Positions 18,133-26,092 of a stretch of 56,149 nt of DNA are shown here, one piece after another. This DNA is from Anaerolineales bacterium (GTDB taxonomy: Bacteria; Chloroflexota; Anaerolineae; Anaerolineales; JABWBV01): positions 1 to 56,149 of the forward strand of contig JACKAX010000023.1 in the NCBI GenBank assembly GCA_020634875.1. Direction: 5' to 3'. The notes under the pieces were generated by a model. It was not told the origin of the DNA. It searched no databases and saw only the letters and a program-made list of their open reading frames with translations. Made by a program: the position numbers and the translations under genes. The stretch's first letter is position 1. Each line of letters starts with the position of its first letter.

Positions 18133-18182
18133 AAAAATGGCGCGTACGGGGAGTATACCCTTCACGCACACGCCATTTTTTT
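18133..18182. terminator. Hairpin terminator with A and T tracts
   Basis: AAAAATGGCG (18133-18142) pairs with CGCCATTTTT (18171-18180), with an inner GCGT/ACGC and GGG/CCC stem and a T run. It ends the ATPase transcript. Confidence 0.75.
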
Positions 18183-18326
18183 GGTGGATTTTCTGTTTTG
18201 GGTGAGAAGATACAACTTATCAAAAAATAAACAGTTTTTGAACTGGAAAATGAACAATTGAACCGGGTATCCTTCTCATCAAGATAGGTCATTCCAGCCC
18301 ATCTATAACAATAAGGAGAATTCCCG

Positions 18327-18731
18327 ATGAACAACAAACTCACCTTGCTGAACCAAGCCTTTGATGCCTGGAACCAGCACGACCTCCAGACTTACAGCGA
18401 AATTTACACACCGGATGCCGTCATCCACGGCCTGGCTCCGGTTCCCCTTGATGTTCCAACGGCCCTGATGGGTTACGAAGGTTTTTTCACCGGCTTCCCG
18501 GATATTCACATTGAAAAACTGGACACTGTGAGTGAAAACGGGCAGGTTGCCGTACATTTCAGGATTACGGGTACCCACGAAGGAACCTTCCTGGGCATCC
18601 CCGCTACTGGTCAGAAAATTGATGTCACCGGGATGAGTATTTTGCAATATAAGGGTGATCTCATCCGAGAACGCTGGAACATCCTGGACCGTATGACCAT
18701 GATGCAACAGTTAGGGGCAATTCCTGCATAA
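18327..18731 (+). CDS. SnoaL-like / ester cyclase family protein
   Basis: A 134-residue NTF2-fold protein of the SnoaL-like polyketide (ester) cyclase family. It shows F-D-A-W-N-Q-H-D near the start, Y-T-P-D-A-V-I-H-G, and G-Y-E-G-F-F-T-G-F-P-D-I-H, a spacing typical of this fold. The start is supported by AAGGAG seven bases upstream. It has its own terminators on both sides (18133-18182 and 18769-18823), so it is a monocistron. Family members act on small hydrophobic molecules, but many have unknown roles; no substrate can be assigned. Confidence 0.8.
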   Translation: MNNKLTLLNQAFDAWNQHDLQTYSEIYTPDAVIHGLAPVPLDVPTALMGYEGFFTGFPDIHIEKLDTVSENGQVAVHFRITGTHEGTFLGIPATGQKIDVTGMSILQYKGDLIRERWNILDRMTMMQQLGAIPA

Positions 18732-18768
18732 TTGCAACCCCAATTGTACTCAGGCAAAGCCCTAGAAA

Positions 18769-18823
18769 CCCGAAAAAAGGGTATACGTCGGGGCGTACAC
18801 CTCCACGCATACCTTTTTTTCGG
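18769..18823. terminator. Long hairpin terminator, bidirectional type
   Basis: CCCGAAAAAAGG (18769-18780) pairs with CCTTTTTTTCGGG (18812-18824), extended inward by GTAT.CGT/ACG.ATAC. A- and T-rich tracts on both sides allow use from either strand. Its inner GTATAC and CGTAC words recall the hairpin at 18133-18182. Confidence 0.75.
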
Positions 18824-18870
18824 GAACCTTTCTGGGTGAAGCAGTTCCTAAATTTTTCAAAAATAACCCC

Positions 18871-20124
18871 ATGCAACACATTCCTACCCTTATCCTCGGC
18901 GGCGGACAGGCTGGCCTCTCCTCCAGTTACTTTCTCAAACAACAAAACCACGAACATCTCATCCTCGAAAAAGCCGCACACCCCGCCCACGCCTGGCGCA
19001 ACGACCGATGGGATTCGTTCGCCCTCCTCACACCAAACTGGACCGTTCAACTGCCCGGCGCGCCCTACGATGGGGATGATCGAGATGGATTTCTTTCGCG
19101 TGAAGCTATCATCACCTATCTGGAAACCTATGCCGCGCGCTTTCACCTCCCCGTGCAGTACAACACCCCGGCCCTCGCGGTGGAACCGTTGCCCGAAGGG
19201 GGGTTCCACGTCAGCACCCCAGAGGCCCTCTACCATGCCCAAAACGTGATCATCGCCACCGGCACCTTCCAGACCCCCCAAATCCCTGCTTTCGCGCAAA
19301 ACCTCGCCTCCTCCATCACCCAACTGCACTCCGGCCAGTATCGCAACCCGGAAGCTTTACCGCCCGGCGCGGTGCTAATCGTTGGGTCAGGGCAATCGGG
19401 ATGTCAGATCGCGGAGGAGTTGTATCAGGCTGGGCGCAAGGTGTACCTCGCGGTGGGGAAAACCGGAAGGGTACCGCGCCGCTATCGGGGCAAGGATACG
19501 TTTGAGTGGCTTCATTTGCTTGGCTTTTTCGACCGCACAGTGGATCAACTCCCTTCGCCAATGGCGCGTTTCGGGAGCAATCCCCATCTGTCGGGCAAAA
19601 ATGGTGGGCATTCCCTCAACTTGCACCAATTCGTCCGGGATGGCGTCACCCTGCTGGGGCATTTTACCGGAGCGGAGGGCAACTCCCTGACCTTCGCCCC
19701 CGACAAAAATCAAAGCCTGACGCAATCTGACCAGTTTGAGGCGAATATTGTCAACATGATTGATGGATTCATCCAAAAATCTGGCCTCGACGCACCCTCT
19801 GAAACCTTGCCACATCTGGAAGATGGCTATGCTCTCCCGGACATTGAGCACCTCGATTCGCTTGAGGCCAAGATCACTTCGATCATCTGGGCTAATGGTT
19901 ACAAGTTTGATTACCGGCTGGTGAAAGCGGACCTTTTTGAGCCGACCGGGTATCCCATCCAAACCCGCGGGGTGACGGCAATTCCGGGCCTGTATTTTGT
20001 CGGGCTGAACTGGCTGCACAAGTACAAGTCCACCCTGTTTGTAGGGGTGGGCGAAGATGCGGAATATATCGCCAATCATGTGCTGGCGCGTGCAAAAAGT
20101 GAGCAAAAAATGAACATCGCGTGA
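18871..20124 (+). CDS. FAD-dependent monooxygenase, CzcO/FMO-like
   Basis: This is a 417-residue flavoprotein. The FAD-binding G-G-G-Q-A-G is at residues 10-15 after a short strand, the NADPH-binding G-S-G-Q-S-G is at 172-177, and the A-T-G-T-F near 129 is characteristic of the superfamily. The C-terminal G-L-Y-F-V-G-L-N-W and Y-K-S-T-L-F-V-G-V close the FAD domain. Such soluble enzymes oxidise soft heteroatoms or ketones, or act as putative flavoprotein transporters' partners. It is followed after 81 bases by a dihaem cytochrome gene. Substrate unknown. Confidence 0.85.
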   Translation: MQHIPTLILGGGQAGLSSSYFLKQQNHEHLILEKAAHPAHAWRNDRWDSFALLTPNWTVQLPGAPYDGDDRDGFLSREAIITYLETYAARFHLPVQYNTPALAVEPLPEGGFHVSTPEALYHAQNVIIATGTFQTPQIPAFAQNLASSITQLHSGQYRNPEALPPGAVLIVGSGQSGCQIAEELYQAGRKVYLAVGKTGRVPRRYRGKDTFEWLHLLGFFDRTVDQLPSPMARFGSNPHLSGKNGGHSLNLHQFVRDGVTLLGHFTGAEGNSLTFAPDKNQSLTQSDQFEANIVNMIDGFIQKSGLDAPSETLPHLEDGYALPDIEHLDSLEAKITSIIWANGYKFDYRLVKADLFEPTGYPIQTRGVTAIPGLYFVGLNWLHKYKSTLFVGVGEDAEYIANHVLARAKSEQKMNIA

Positions 20125-20205
20125 ACTAGAAAGTGAACATCGAAGCAGGATACATTAACGCCACGCGCTACAACGCGTGAAACCATCCTATTTTTGAGGT
20201 TCAAC

Positions 20206-21120
20206 ATGTTTCACAAAATCCTTCGTTTTTTTGGCATTCTCCTCGCCATTTTGGTTGGCCTGGCTGCCGTCGCTGCCGTTTTTATTTACTTCCGCAGTGA
20301 AGCTGTGGTGCATGAAACTTATACCACCCCGCCTCTTCCGTACCTTGACATTTCGACCGACCCTGCGGTGTTAGCACGCGGCGAACACCTCGCAACCACG
20401 GTCAGCGTCTGCACCACCTGTCACGGCAAAAACTTCGGCGGTGGGGTGGTTGTGGATGACCCGGCCCTGGGGCGCATCGTTGCCTTCAATCTGACGAAAG
20501 GGCAAAACGGCCTGGGCAACGAACTCTCGGACGAAGACCTCATCCGGGTGCTGCGATACGGAGTTAAACCGGATGGGACGACCGTGCGTGTGATGCCCTC
20601 GGATGATTACAGCCACCTTTCTGACGAGGACACCGCAGCCCTCATTGCCTATCTCCGCAGTATGCCGCCTGTGGACAGTTCGCTGCCCGTCACCGAATTT
20701 CGTCCCCTCGGACGGATGCTGCTCGCCCTGGGCAAACTGGACATTCTGATCGCCAAACGGATTGATTTTGCAAACGCAGGTTCACCCGCGATGACCGAAG
20801 CTGTCACCCCCGAATACGGGCACTACCTCGCGAACATTGCCGGGTGTACGGGATGCCACGGCCCCGGCCTTTCCGGCGGCTCGATCCCTGGTGCCCCCCC
20901 CGATTGGCCCCAAGCGCTCAACCTGACTCCCGGCGGCGAAATTGCAGGCTGGACGGAAGCGGACTTCATCCAAACAATCCGGACCGGCATCACCCCCAGT
21001 GGACGCCAACTCCGTTCCGAGATGCCCTGGAACGAATACCAAAACATGAGCGATACGGAGTTGATGGCGCTTTGGGCGTTTATCCACTCCGTTCCCGCCA
21101 AAGAATTCGGCAACCGCTAA
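20206..21120 (+). CDS. Membrane-anchored dihaem cytochrome c
   Basis: The protein is 304 residues from the ATG at 20206; a TTG four codons upstream is less likely. An N-terminal membrane segment (about 8-28) anchors two cytochrome c domains with C-T-T-C-H at 69-73 and C-T-G-C-H at 214-218. Candidate Met ligands are M130 (V-M-P-S-D-D-Y) and the Met in E-M-P-W-N-E-Y. It acts outside the membrane in electron transfer. It is a clear paralogue of the minus-strand gene at 28242-29135. A small hairpin (20162-20179, CACGCG/CGCGTG) precedes it. Confidence 0.88.
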   Translation: MFHKILRFFGILLAILVGLAAVAAVFIYFRSEAVVHETYTTPPLPYLDISTDPAVLARGEHLATTVSVCTTCHGKNFGGGVVVDDPALGRIVAFNLTKGQNGLGNELSDEDLIRVLRYGVKPDGTTVRVMPSDDYSHLSDEDTAALIAYLRSMPPVDSSLPVTEFRPLGRMLLALGKLDILIAKRIDFANAGSPAMTEAVTPEYGHYLANIAGCTGCHGPGLSGGSIPGAPPDWPQALNLTPGGEIAGWTEADFIQTIRTGITPSGRQLRSEMPWNEYQNMSDTELMALWAFIHSVPAKEFGNR

Positions 21121-21162
21121 ATATGTAGGGCGAGTTGCTAAATCAATCGCCAAGCGGCCATT

Positions 21163-21179
21163 GCGAATTGGCAATTCGC
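21163..21179. repeat. Short AATT palindrome
   Basis: GCGAATTG/CAATTCGC with one base between, in the gap after the cytochrome gene. The same arms occur in near-identical form at 6352-6368. Confidence 0.5.
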
Positions 21180-21217
21180 CCTGCATTTATACAAATCCTG
21201 TTCTTCAACATCCTAAG

Positions 21218-21925
21218 ATGAAAACTTCTCTCCGTACCACACACATCCTCCTCGGCGTGCAATCCCTTGTCATTATTTTGCTTTCGATCAATCGTCTGAG
21301 TAGCCTCACCAATGGATACGTTGCCTCCAACGAATTTCTCCGTTGGGTAGATTTGAATAACATGCTCATTCTGCCGTTGATCAGCACCATTGCTTTTTAC
21401 CTGCTGATCAAACACATGGAAACCCCAGGCCTGATGCGGGATGGGCGTATCCACACTGCGCTAAATCTACTCTTCATCATCGGTGTATATCTGCTTGCTG
21501 CCAGTTACGGCGACCACGAAGTGACTAACTATCTCCATATTCGCTTCTGTGACCCGGACAACGGGAGCGTCATCTGCCGGATTCTGATCTTCAACGATGA
21601 TGAATTTTCGCATTGGGTGTTTTTTACGGGCTTTGTGCTGATCAATGTGGGGGTGATGTTGTACCAGATCGTGTTCTCGTACCCCGCGCGGGTGGGGAAA
21701 GGGGATTTGGCGCTCCTGATCGGCAATGGGCTGTTCATCGGAGCGGGAATCTTTGCGAACCTGGCATTCGAGGTCATTGGGTTGGATTTGTATGTGGTAG
21801 CCTTGCTTGCGGCGCTGTCGTTTTATCTGCTGTGGCGAAAAGGGAGACAACCCCTCTTCATTTACTATACGACAGCGTATGGGCTGGGGCTGGTCACAAC
21901 TTTTTTTTATAAGGCATTTGCCTAA
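21218..21925 (+). CDS. Hypothetical multi-pass membrane protein
   Basis: A 235-residue protein from the ATG at 21218 with about six or seven hydrophobic segments and short loops. A central loop contains N-Y-L-H-I-R-F-C-D-P and C-R-I-L-I-F-N-D-D-E-F-S-H, which has Cys and His residues that could bind a metal or haem. I do not recognise the family. It lies between the cytochrome and a small monooxygenase-like gene, 13 bases before the latter, so these two are probably cotranscribed. Confidence 0.7.
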   Translation: MKTSLRTTHILLGVQSLVIILLSINRLSSLTNGYVASNEFLRWVDLNNMLILPLISTIAFYLLIKHMETPGLMRDGRIHTALNLLFIIGVYLLAASYGDHEVTNYLHIRFCDPDNGSVICRILIFNDDEFSHWVFFTGFVLINVGVMLYQIVFSYPARVGKGDLALLIGNGLFIGAGIFANLAFEVIGLDLYVVALLAALSFYLLWRKGRQPLFIYYTTAYGLGLVTTFFYKAFA

Positions 21926-21938
21926 AAAGGAGCCAGTC

Positions 21939-22226
21939 ATGTTTGTCATTATCAATCAATTACACTTCACGAAACCCGTAGATGAATTTATCGCCTCCAT
22001 TGAAGCAGAAGGCCTCCCTTTGCTGGAAAGCCTGCCCGGATTTGTGGATTTCAAATTCGTCAAAATTGCCGAAGACCGTGCGGTAGTGCTGCTGTTTTGG
22101 GAAACCGGGGCAGATGCCCAAAACGGCGCGGCGCAGTTTGGCCTGACCTGGTTTGCGAAAAACTTCGCCCCGCTTCTGGCGAGCGAGCAAGTGCGAGTTG
22201 CAGGGCAAGTGGTGGTTCAGCATTAG
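21939..22226 (+). CDS. Small dimeric alpha/beta-barrel protein (ABM/monooxygenase-like)
   Basis: A 95-residue protein from the ATG at 21939, chosen because AAAAGGAG stands just upstream; an in-frame extension overlaps the previous gene in another frame. The pattern (strand M-F-V-I-I-N-Q-L, helix, F-V-D-F-K-F-V-K, strand A-V-V-L-L-F-W-E-T) fits the ferredoxin-like fold of antibiotic biosynthesis monooxygenase or Dabb proteins. The function is not determined. Confidence 0.7.
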   Translation: MFVIINQLHFTKPVDEFIASIEAEGLPLLESLPGFVDFKFVKIAEDRAVVLLFWETGADAQNGAAQFGLTWFAKNFAPLLASEQVRVAGQVVVQH

Positions 22227-22254
22227 AACAAAAACAACAGGTGCGTGATTTTTT

Positions 22255-23424
22255 ATGGCAAAGACCGAAAACGGATATTTTCTGATCGCAGATATTTCTG
22301 GCTATACCCAATATTTGAGTGACTCCGAGTTGGAACATGCCCACGAGGTACTTCAGACTCTCATGGAGTTGCTTATCCAACATACGCGCCCTCCCCTCAT
22401 CATCTCCCGCCTCGCAGGAGACGCGGTGATCAGCTATGGCCTGCGGGATCAATTTCTGCAAGCCCAAACGTTTTTTGAAATGATTGAGGATACCTACGTT
22501 GCCTTTCGTCACGCGATTGACCTGATGGTGATGAACAACACCTGCCAGTGTCATGCCTGTGCGAATATCAGCAATCTTGATCTCAAATTCTTTGTCCATT
22601 ATGGCGAATTTACCCGTCAAAAGCTCGACCAGCACGATGAACTTCTGGGTGCAGATGTGGTTGTTATCCATCGTCTGCTTAAAAACCACGTGACTGAAAA
22701 AACCGGATGCCGCGCTTACGCCCTTTTCACGAACGTGGCTATTCGACAATTGGGTATCGAAAGCCCCGAACATTTTTTAAGAGAACATTTTGAGCAATAC
22801 GAACACGTTGGCGAAATCAAAGTTTGGATACAGAACATGCACCCCGTTTGGAAAACCAGACAGGAAGCGATGCGGATCGAAATCCCGCGCGAACAAATTT
22901 CGGTTCAGGAAAGCGCTTGGTTCCCGGTCCCTGTTGAAGTGGTTTGGGATATGTTGGCCGATCCCCAATATCGTTCCCCATTTATGAATGCTGTCAAGCA
23001 AAATGTCCTCCACCGTCAACATGGACGGATCGTCCCCGGAAGTGCTTTTCAATGTTTCCATGGAGATGGGCGTGTGACGATGCAAACGGTGCTGGAATGG
23101 CGGCCCTTTGAACAAATGACCACCGAAGATACCACGCCGGTTCCCAAGACCACCGTCCTGATCCAGTTTCGCTTAACCCCCTCGGAAACCGGCACAACCC
23201 TTTCTGCGCTTTGTGGTAAAGCGCGCGGCCCTTGGCTCAACCGAACCATATGCGATCTGATCGCCAAATCGGCAGTGTCCAAAGTGTTCAAAACAGGTTT
23301 TGTAAACCTGCACGCCCTCTTGGAAAAAGATATGGCTGCGGGAAAATATACCCTCCCCCAGCCTGAAAAAATTTCCCTCAGAGAAATTCGAGACGTATCC
23401 TTCCAAAGCCTCAACCCTACCTGA
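22255..23424 (+). CDS. DUF2652 (nucleotidyl-cyclase-like) fused to SRPBCC lipid/ligand-binding domain
   Basis: This 389-residue protein has an N-terminal domain (about 1-195) resembling class III nucleotidyl cyclases. D13 is in L-I-A-D-I-S-G-Y-T and D56 in R-L-A-G-D-A-V, the two metal-binding Asp positions. The later G-A-D-V-V-V-I-H-R keeps the Arg but has Val where active cyclases have the transition-state Asn, so activity is doubtful. Residues about 225-355 form an SRPBCC (START-like) domain beginning at F-P-V-P-V-E-V-V-W-D. The next gene is another SRPBCC protein 27 bases on, suggesting a joint role with a hydrophobic ligand. Confidence 0.75.
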   Translation: MAKTENGYFLIADISGYTQYLSDSELEHAHEVLQTLMELLIQHTRPPLIISRLAGDAVISYGLRDQFLQAQTFFEMIEDTYVAFRHAIDLMVMNNTCQCHACANISNLDLKFFVHYGEFTRQKLDQHDELLGADVVVIHRLLKNHVTEKTGCRAYALFTNVAIRQLGIESPEHFLREHFEQYEHVGEIKVWIQNMHPVWKTRQEAMRIEIPREQISVQESAWFPVPVEVVWDMLADPQYRSPFMNAVKQNVLHRQHGRIVPGSAFQCFHGDGRVTMQTVLEWRPFEQMTTEDTTPVPKTTVLIQFRLTPSETGTTLSALCGKARGPWLNRTICDLIAKSAVSKVFKTGFVNLHALLEKDMAAGKYTLPQPEKISLREIRDVSFQSLNPT

Positions 23425-23451
23425 ACCCTCTATCTCCCAATTACTAACCTC

Positions 23452-24054
23452 ATGGCAACAAACGACTATCACTTTATCACCCACTGGCATCTTCCCAACA
23501 CCACGGTGGAGGAAATCACCGAAATTCTCGGCAACGGACCGGACCTCGCGCGGTGGTGGCCTTCGGTTTACCTTCGTGTGACCGAACTCGAACCTGGCGA
23601 TTCCCAAGCCGGGCTTGGAAAAGTCCTTGACCTGTATACCAAAGGCTGGCTTCCGTACACGCTGCGCTGGCAGTTCCGCATCACGGAAAACGTTTCCCCA
23701 CATGGTTTCTCGCTCGAAGCTTGGGGCGATTTCATCGGGCGTGGGATTTGGACCTTTGAACAGGAAGGAGAGGCGGTCAACGTCACCTATGATTGGAAGA
23801 TTCGGGCGGGGAAACCTTTGCTTCGTAACCTCTCCTTCTTATTAAAACCGGTTTTCTCTGCCAATCATCAATGGGCAATGCGGATGGGGGAGCGTAGCCT
23901 GTTACTCGAATTGGCGCGCCGACATGCAAAATCTTCTGCGGAACGCGCCATAATCCCCGCCGCACCGCAAGCAACTAAAATCTCCCCGACTCCGATCCTA
24001 TTATTTCTCGCAGCGGGTGTGGTCTTGGTTTGGGCGCTGAAACGAAACCAGTGA
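23452..24054 (+). CDS. SRPBCC-family protein with C-terminal membrane segment
   Basis: The protein is 200 residues. The N-terminal 145 residues follow the START/polyketide-cyclase fold (T-T-V-E-E-I-T-E-I-L, W-W-P-S-V-Y, L-D-L-Y-T-K-G-W-L-P-Y). A hydrophobic tail (I-L-L-F-L-A-A-G-V-V-L-V-W-A-L) with terminal basic residues predicts a C-terminal membrane anchor. It is cotranscribed with the DUF2652-SRPBCC gene. Ligand unknown. Confidence 0.75.
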   Translation: MATNDYHFITHWHLPNTTVEEITEILGNGPDLARWWPSVYLRVTELEPGDSQAGLGKVLDLYTKGWLPYTLRWQFRITENVSPHGFSLEAWGDFIGRGIWTFEQEGEAVNVTYDWKIRAGKPLLRNLSFLLKPVFSANHQWAMRMGERSLLLELARRHAKSSAERAIIPAAPQATKISPTPILLFLAAGVVLVWALKRNQ

Positions 24055-24121
24055 CATTTATTCCTGGTCGCTAATGGAGATTGAGATTAACCCGGGGACA
24101 GGCAGGGATAACCGCTTTCAC

Positions 24122-24775
24122 TCAAGCACGAGCCTTAAGGATTAAGCCCATTACCCCACCCCCGATCACCGCTGCGCCAATATTTCCCATCCCCATCACG
24201 GTCAACATCGTAAATCGTGTCCCTGCTCCCGGCGCGCCGACGACCCAACCGAATGCTTCCATCATCAGGTTGATGACCAGAAACGCCAACCCGCCTGACA
24301 ATCCAACCCGCCAAAATAATGACCGGGCAAGAACGTTATCCCGTAAGCCGCGTCCAATGGCCCACGCGCTGATGCCTGCAATCAGAAAGGCGGACGGGAC
24401 AAAGACCAGGGTAAAAATCCGGTGGATGCCAGTCGAGGTCCCAAAATTGGCAAGCAGAGGCGGCTCGATCACGCTCAGAAAAAGGGCCATGATCAGCACC
24501 ACCGGGCCAAACCCTGCCATGCCTGCAAAAGCCAGACGCCGGGTTTCGGTTGCCCCGGCTATGCGTCCCATGACAAGACCCCATCCTGCCCCTCCAGCCA
24601 GAAATCCGGCCAATGCGGGGACGGCGGCAAAAGTGATGTGTATCGGGAGCGGGTTTTCGATCCGAGAGCCGGGGATGGCCTGATAAATAACACTTCCAAC
24701 GAGAAACCCAATCGCCAGCCCACCGAAGAGGGTGAGAACAGTCAAGATCGCGCCTTGAAATATTGGTTTTGTCAT
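24122..24775 (-). CDS. Hypothetical membrane protein, glycine-rich helices
   Basis: A 217-residue protein from the ATG at 24775, preceded by AAGGAG. Six or so hydrophobic helices rich in Gly and Ala are present, with few charged residues. No family is recognised. It converges on the SRPBCC gene across a 67-base gap and lies 62 bases downstream of the sulfotransferase gene. Confidence 0.65.
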   Translation of the reverse strand: MTKPIFQGAILTVLTLFGGLAIGFLVGSVIYQAIPGSRIENPLPIHITFAAVPALAGFLAGGAGWGLVMGRIAGATETRRLAFAGMAGFGPVVLIMALFLSVIEPPLLANFGTSTGIHRIFTLVFVPSAFLIAGISAWAIGRGLRDNVLARSLFWRVGLSGGLAFLVINLMMEAFGWVVGAPGAGTRFTMLTVMGMGNIGAAVIGGGVMGLILKARA

Positions 24776-24837
24776 GGGTTTTCTCCTTAGGTCATTCATG
24801 TTGCATCGTGGGGATGTCTAGTTGTTGAATCGCATTC

Positions 24838-25527
24838 TTATCGTTTCCCGTCAGATTTGATTCGTTTGAGTAAATCTTTTTCAAACGTATCGCCCTTGTT
24901 GGCATGGGGAAACGGCGTGGACGGAATCGGGACGCCCAGGAAATGGCACAGCGGTGCCCACCCCTCTTTCACCTCAAAGACTAGCAACCGTTCGGGCGGA
25001 ACCGTGCGTTTGACCTCTTCATTCCAGGCGTTGAAGATCGCTTTGGTATGTTCCCGGTCACTGATACGACCTTCAAAGAAACGGTAATTCACCACGTCAT
25101 TGGCAAAGGGGATGGTGAGTAAAGACGCACGTACATTCTTTGAGAACAGGCCCATCAACCGACCCAGTGCCACGATTGGGACAGGCACGCCTCTAAAAAT
25201 GGTTTTCGCCGCGCTGTCGTACCATTTGTCGGCGTCCCGCACCGTTAGCACTACCTTCGCCTGCGGGTATTGCGCCATGAACTCCCGATAGAACATGCAG
25301 GCGGGAAAGTCGGCGGTGGACTGGTAGCCGTCGAAAAGAAATTCGTAGTTCGGCGTTTCACCTGCAACCAGTTTTTCCCATTCTGGCAGATGCTCAGGAT
25401 GCTTCATTGTCAACTCGAACATGTGGTAACAGGCATCAAAGCCGAGCAGTTCCAGGGCTTTCTTCAATGATTCGGTGCCTGTGCGTCCCAGCCCCGCGCC
25501 GATGACTTTCAGTGATTGATCGTTCAT
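24838..25527 (-). CDS. Sulfotransferase-family P-loop protein
   Basis: A 229-residue protein starting with the nucleotide-binding element G-A-G-L-G-R-T-G-T-E-S-L-K, a variant of the PAPS-binding loop in the bacterial/eukaryotic sulfotransferase-like family (PF17784). The conserved Y-H-M-F-E-L and V-V-L-T-V-R-D segment further supports this. AAGGAAA precedes the start. Members would move a sulfonate group from PAPS to a hydroxyl, but most are uncharacterised. It is soluble by composition. Confidence 0.8.
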   Translation of the reverse strand: MNDQSLKVIGAGLGRTGTESLKKALELLGFDACYHMFELTMKHPEHLPEWEKLVAGETPNYEFLFDGYQSTADFPACMFYREFMAQYPQAKVVLTVRDADKWYDSAAKTIFRGVPVPIVALGRLMGLFSKNVRASLLTIPFANDVVNYRFFEGRISDREHTKAIFNAWNEEVKRTVPPERLLVFEVKEGWAPLCHFLGVPIPSTPFPHANKGDTFEKDLLKRIKSDGKR

Positions 25528-25594
25528 TTTGAAATTTTCCTTTGACCAATACCGCGAGGTTTATCTTGCAGTGTGTCCAAAAAATTTTTCAACC

Positions 25595-26083
25595 CTAAAA
25601 TGGTTTAAACATCATCAACCACGCAATGATCGTCAGACCCCCATAGCCAATTATGGCGAGACGCATGGGGTTGGCTTTTGCGAGGACGGCGTCGAGTTCC
25701 GCGCGGGGGGCGGGGGGTTCGGCGGGCATGTGTTTGCCTTTGATGGCATAGGGCAGACCGGCGAGTTTGCGGGCGAGGCCATAACTCCCGCCGCCGAAGA
25801 TACCCATCAACGCAATCATCGCAATCAGCAAAACGATGGAGACCCAAATCCATCCCTCGCCCCACCATTTGCCTGTAAACCCGGCAACGACCCCAAACCC
25901 CAACAAAGCATAAAGGGAAAGATAAATCCCCCTGTAGGAATTGCCGGATAGTTCCAGCAGGGCTTTGACGCGCTCTAATTCGGTTTCGCGTTTAAGGGCG
26001 AAGGCAATGCTGACGGAAACGCCGTGCGAGAGCAAAAAAGCAAAAACAGCAAGGACATGAAAAAATTTAAACCAGGCGTGCAT
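25595..26083 (-). CDS. DUF2269-like small membrane protein
   Basis: This is a 162-residue protein with four hydrophobic helices. The start M-H-A-W-F-K-F-F-H-V-L-A and the conserved H (S-H-G-V-S-V) match DUF2269 integral membrane proteins. It lies 9 bases after the amidase stop and is probably cotranscribed with it. Function unknown. Confidence 0.7.
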   Translation of the reverse strand: MHAWFKFFHVLAVFAFLLSHGVSVSIAFALKRETELERVKALLELSGNSYRGIYLSLYALLGFGVVAGFTGKWWGEGWIWVSIVLLIAMIALMGIFGGGSYGLARKLAGLPYAIKGKHMPAEPPAPRAELDAVLAKANPMRLAIIGYGGLTIIAWLMMFKPF

Positions 26084-26092
26084 GAATTTCTC

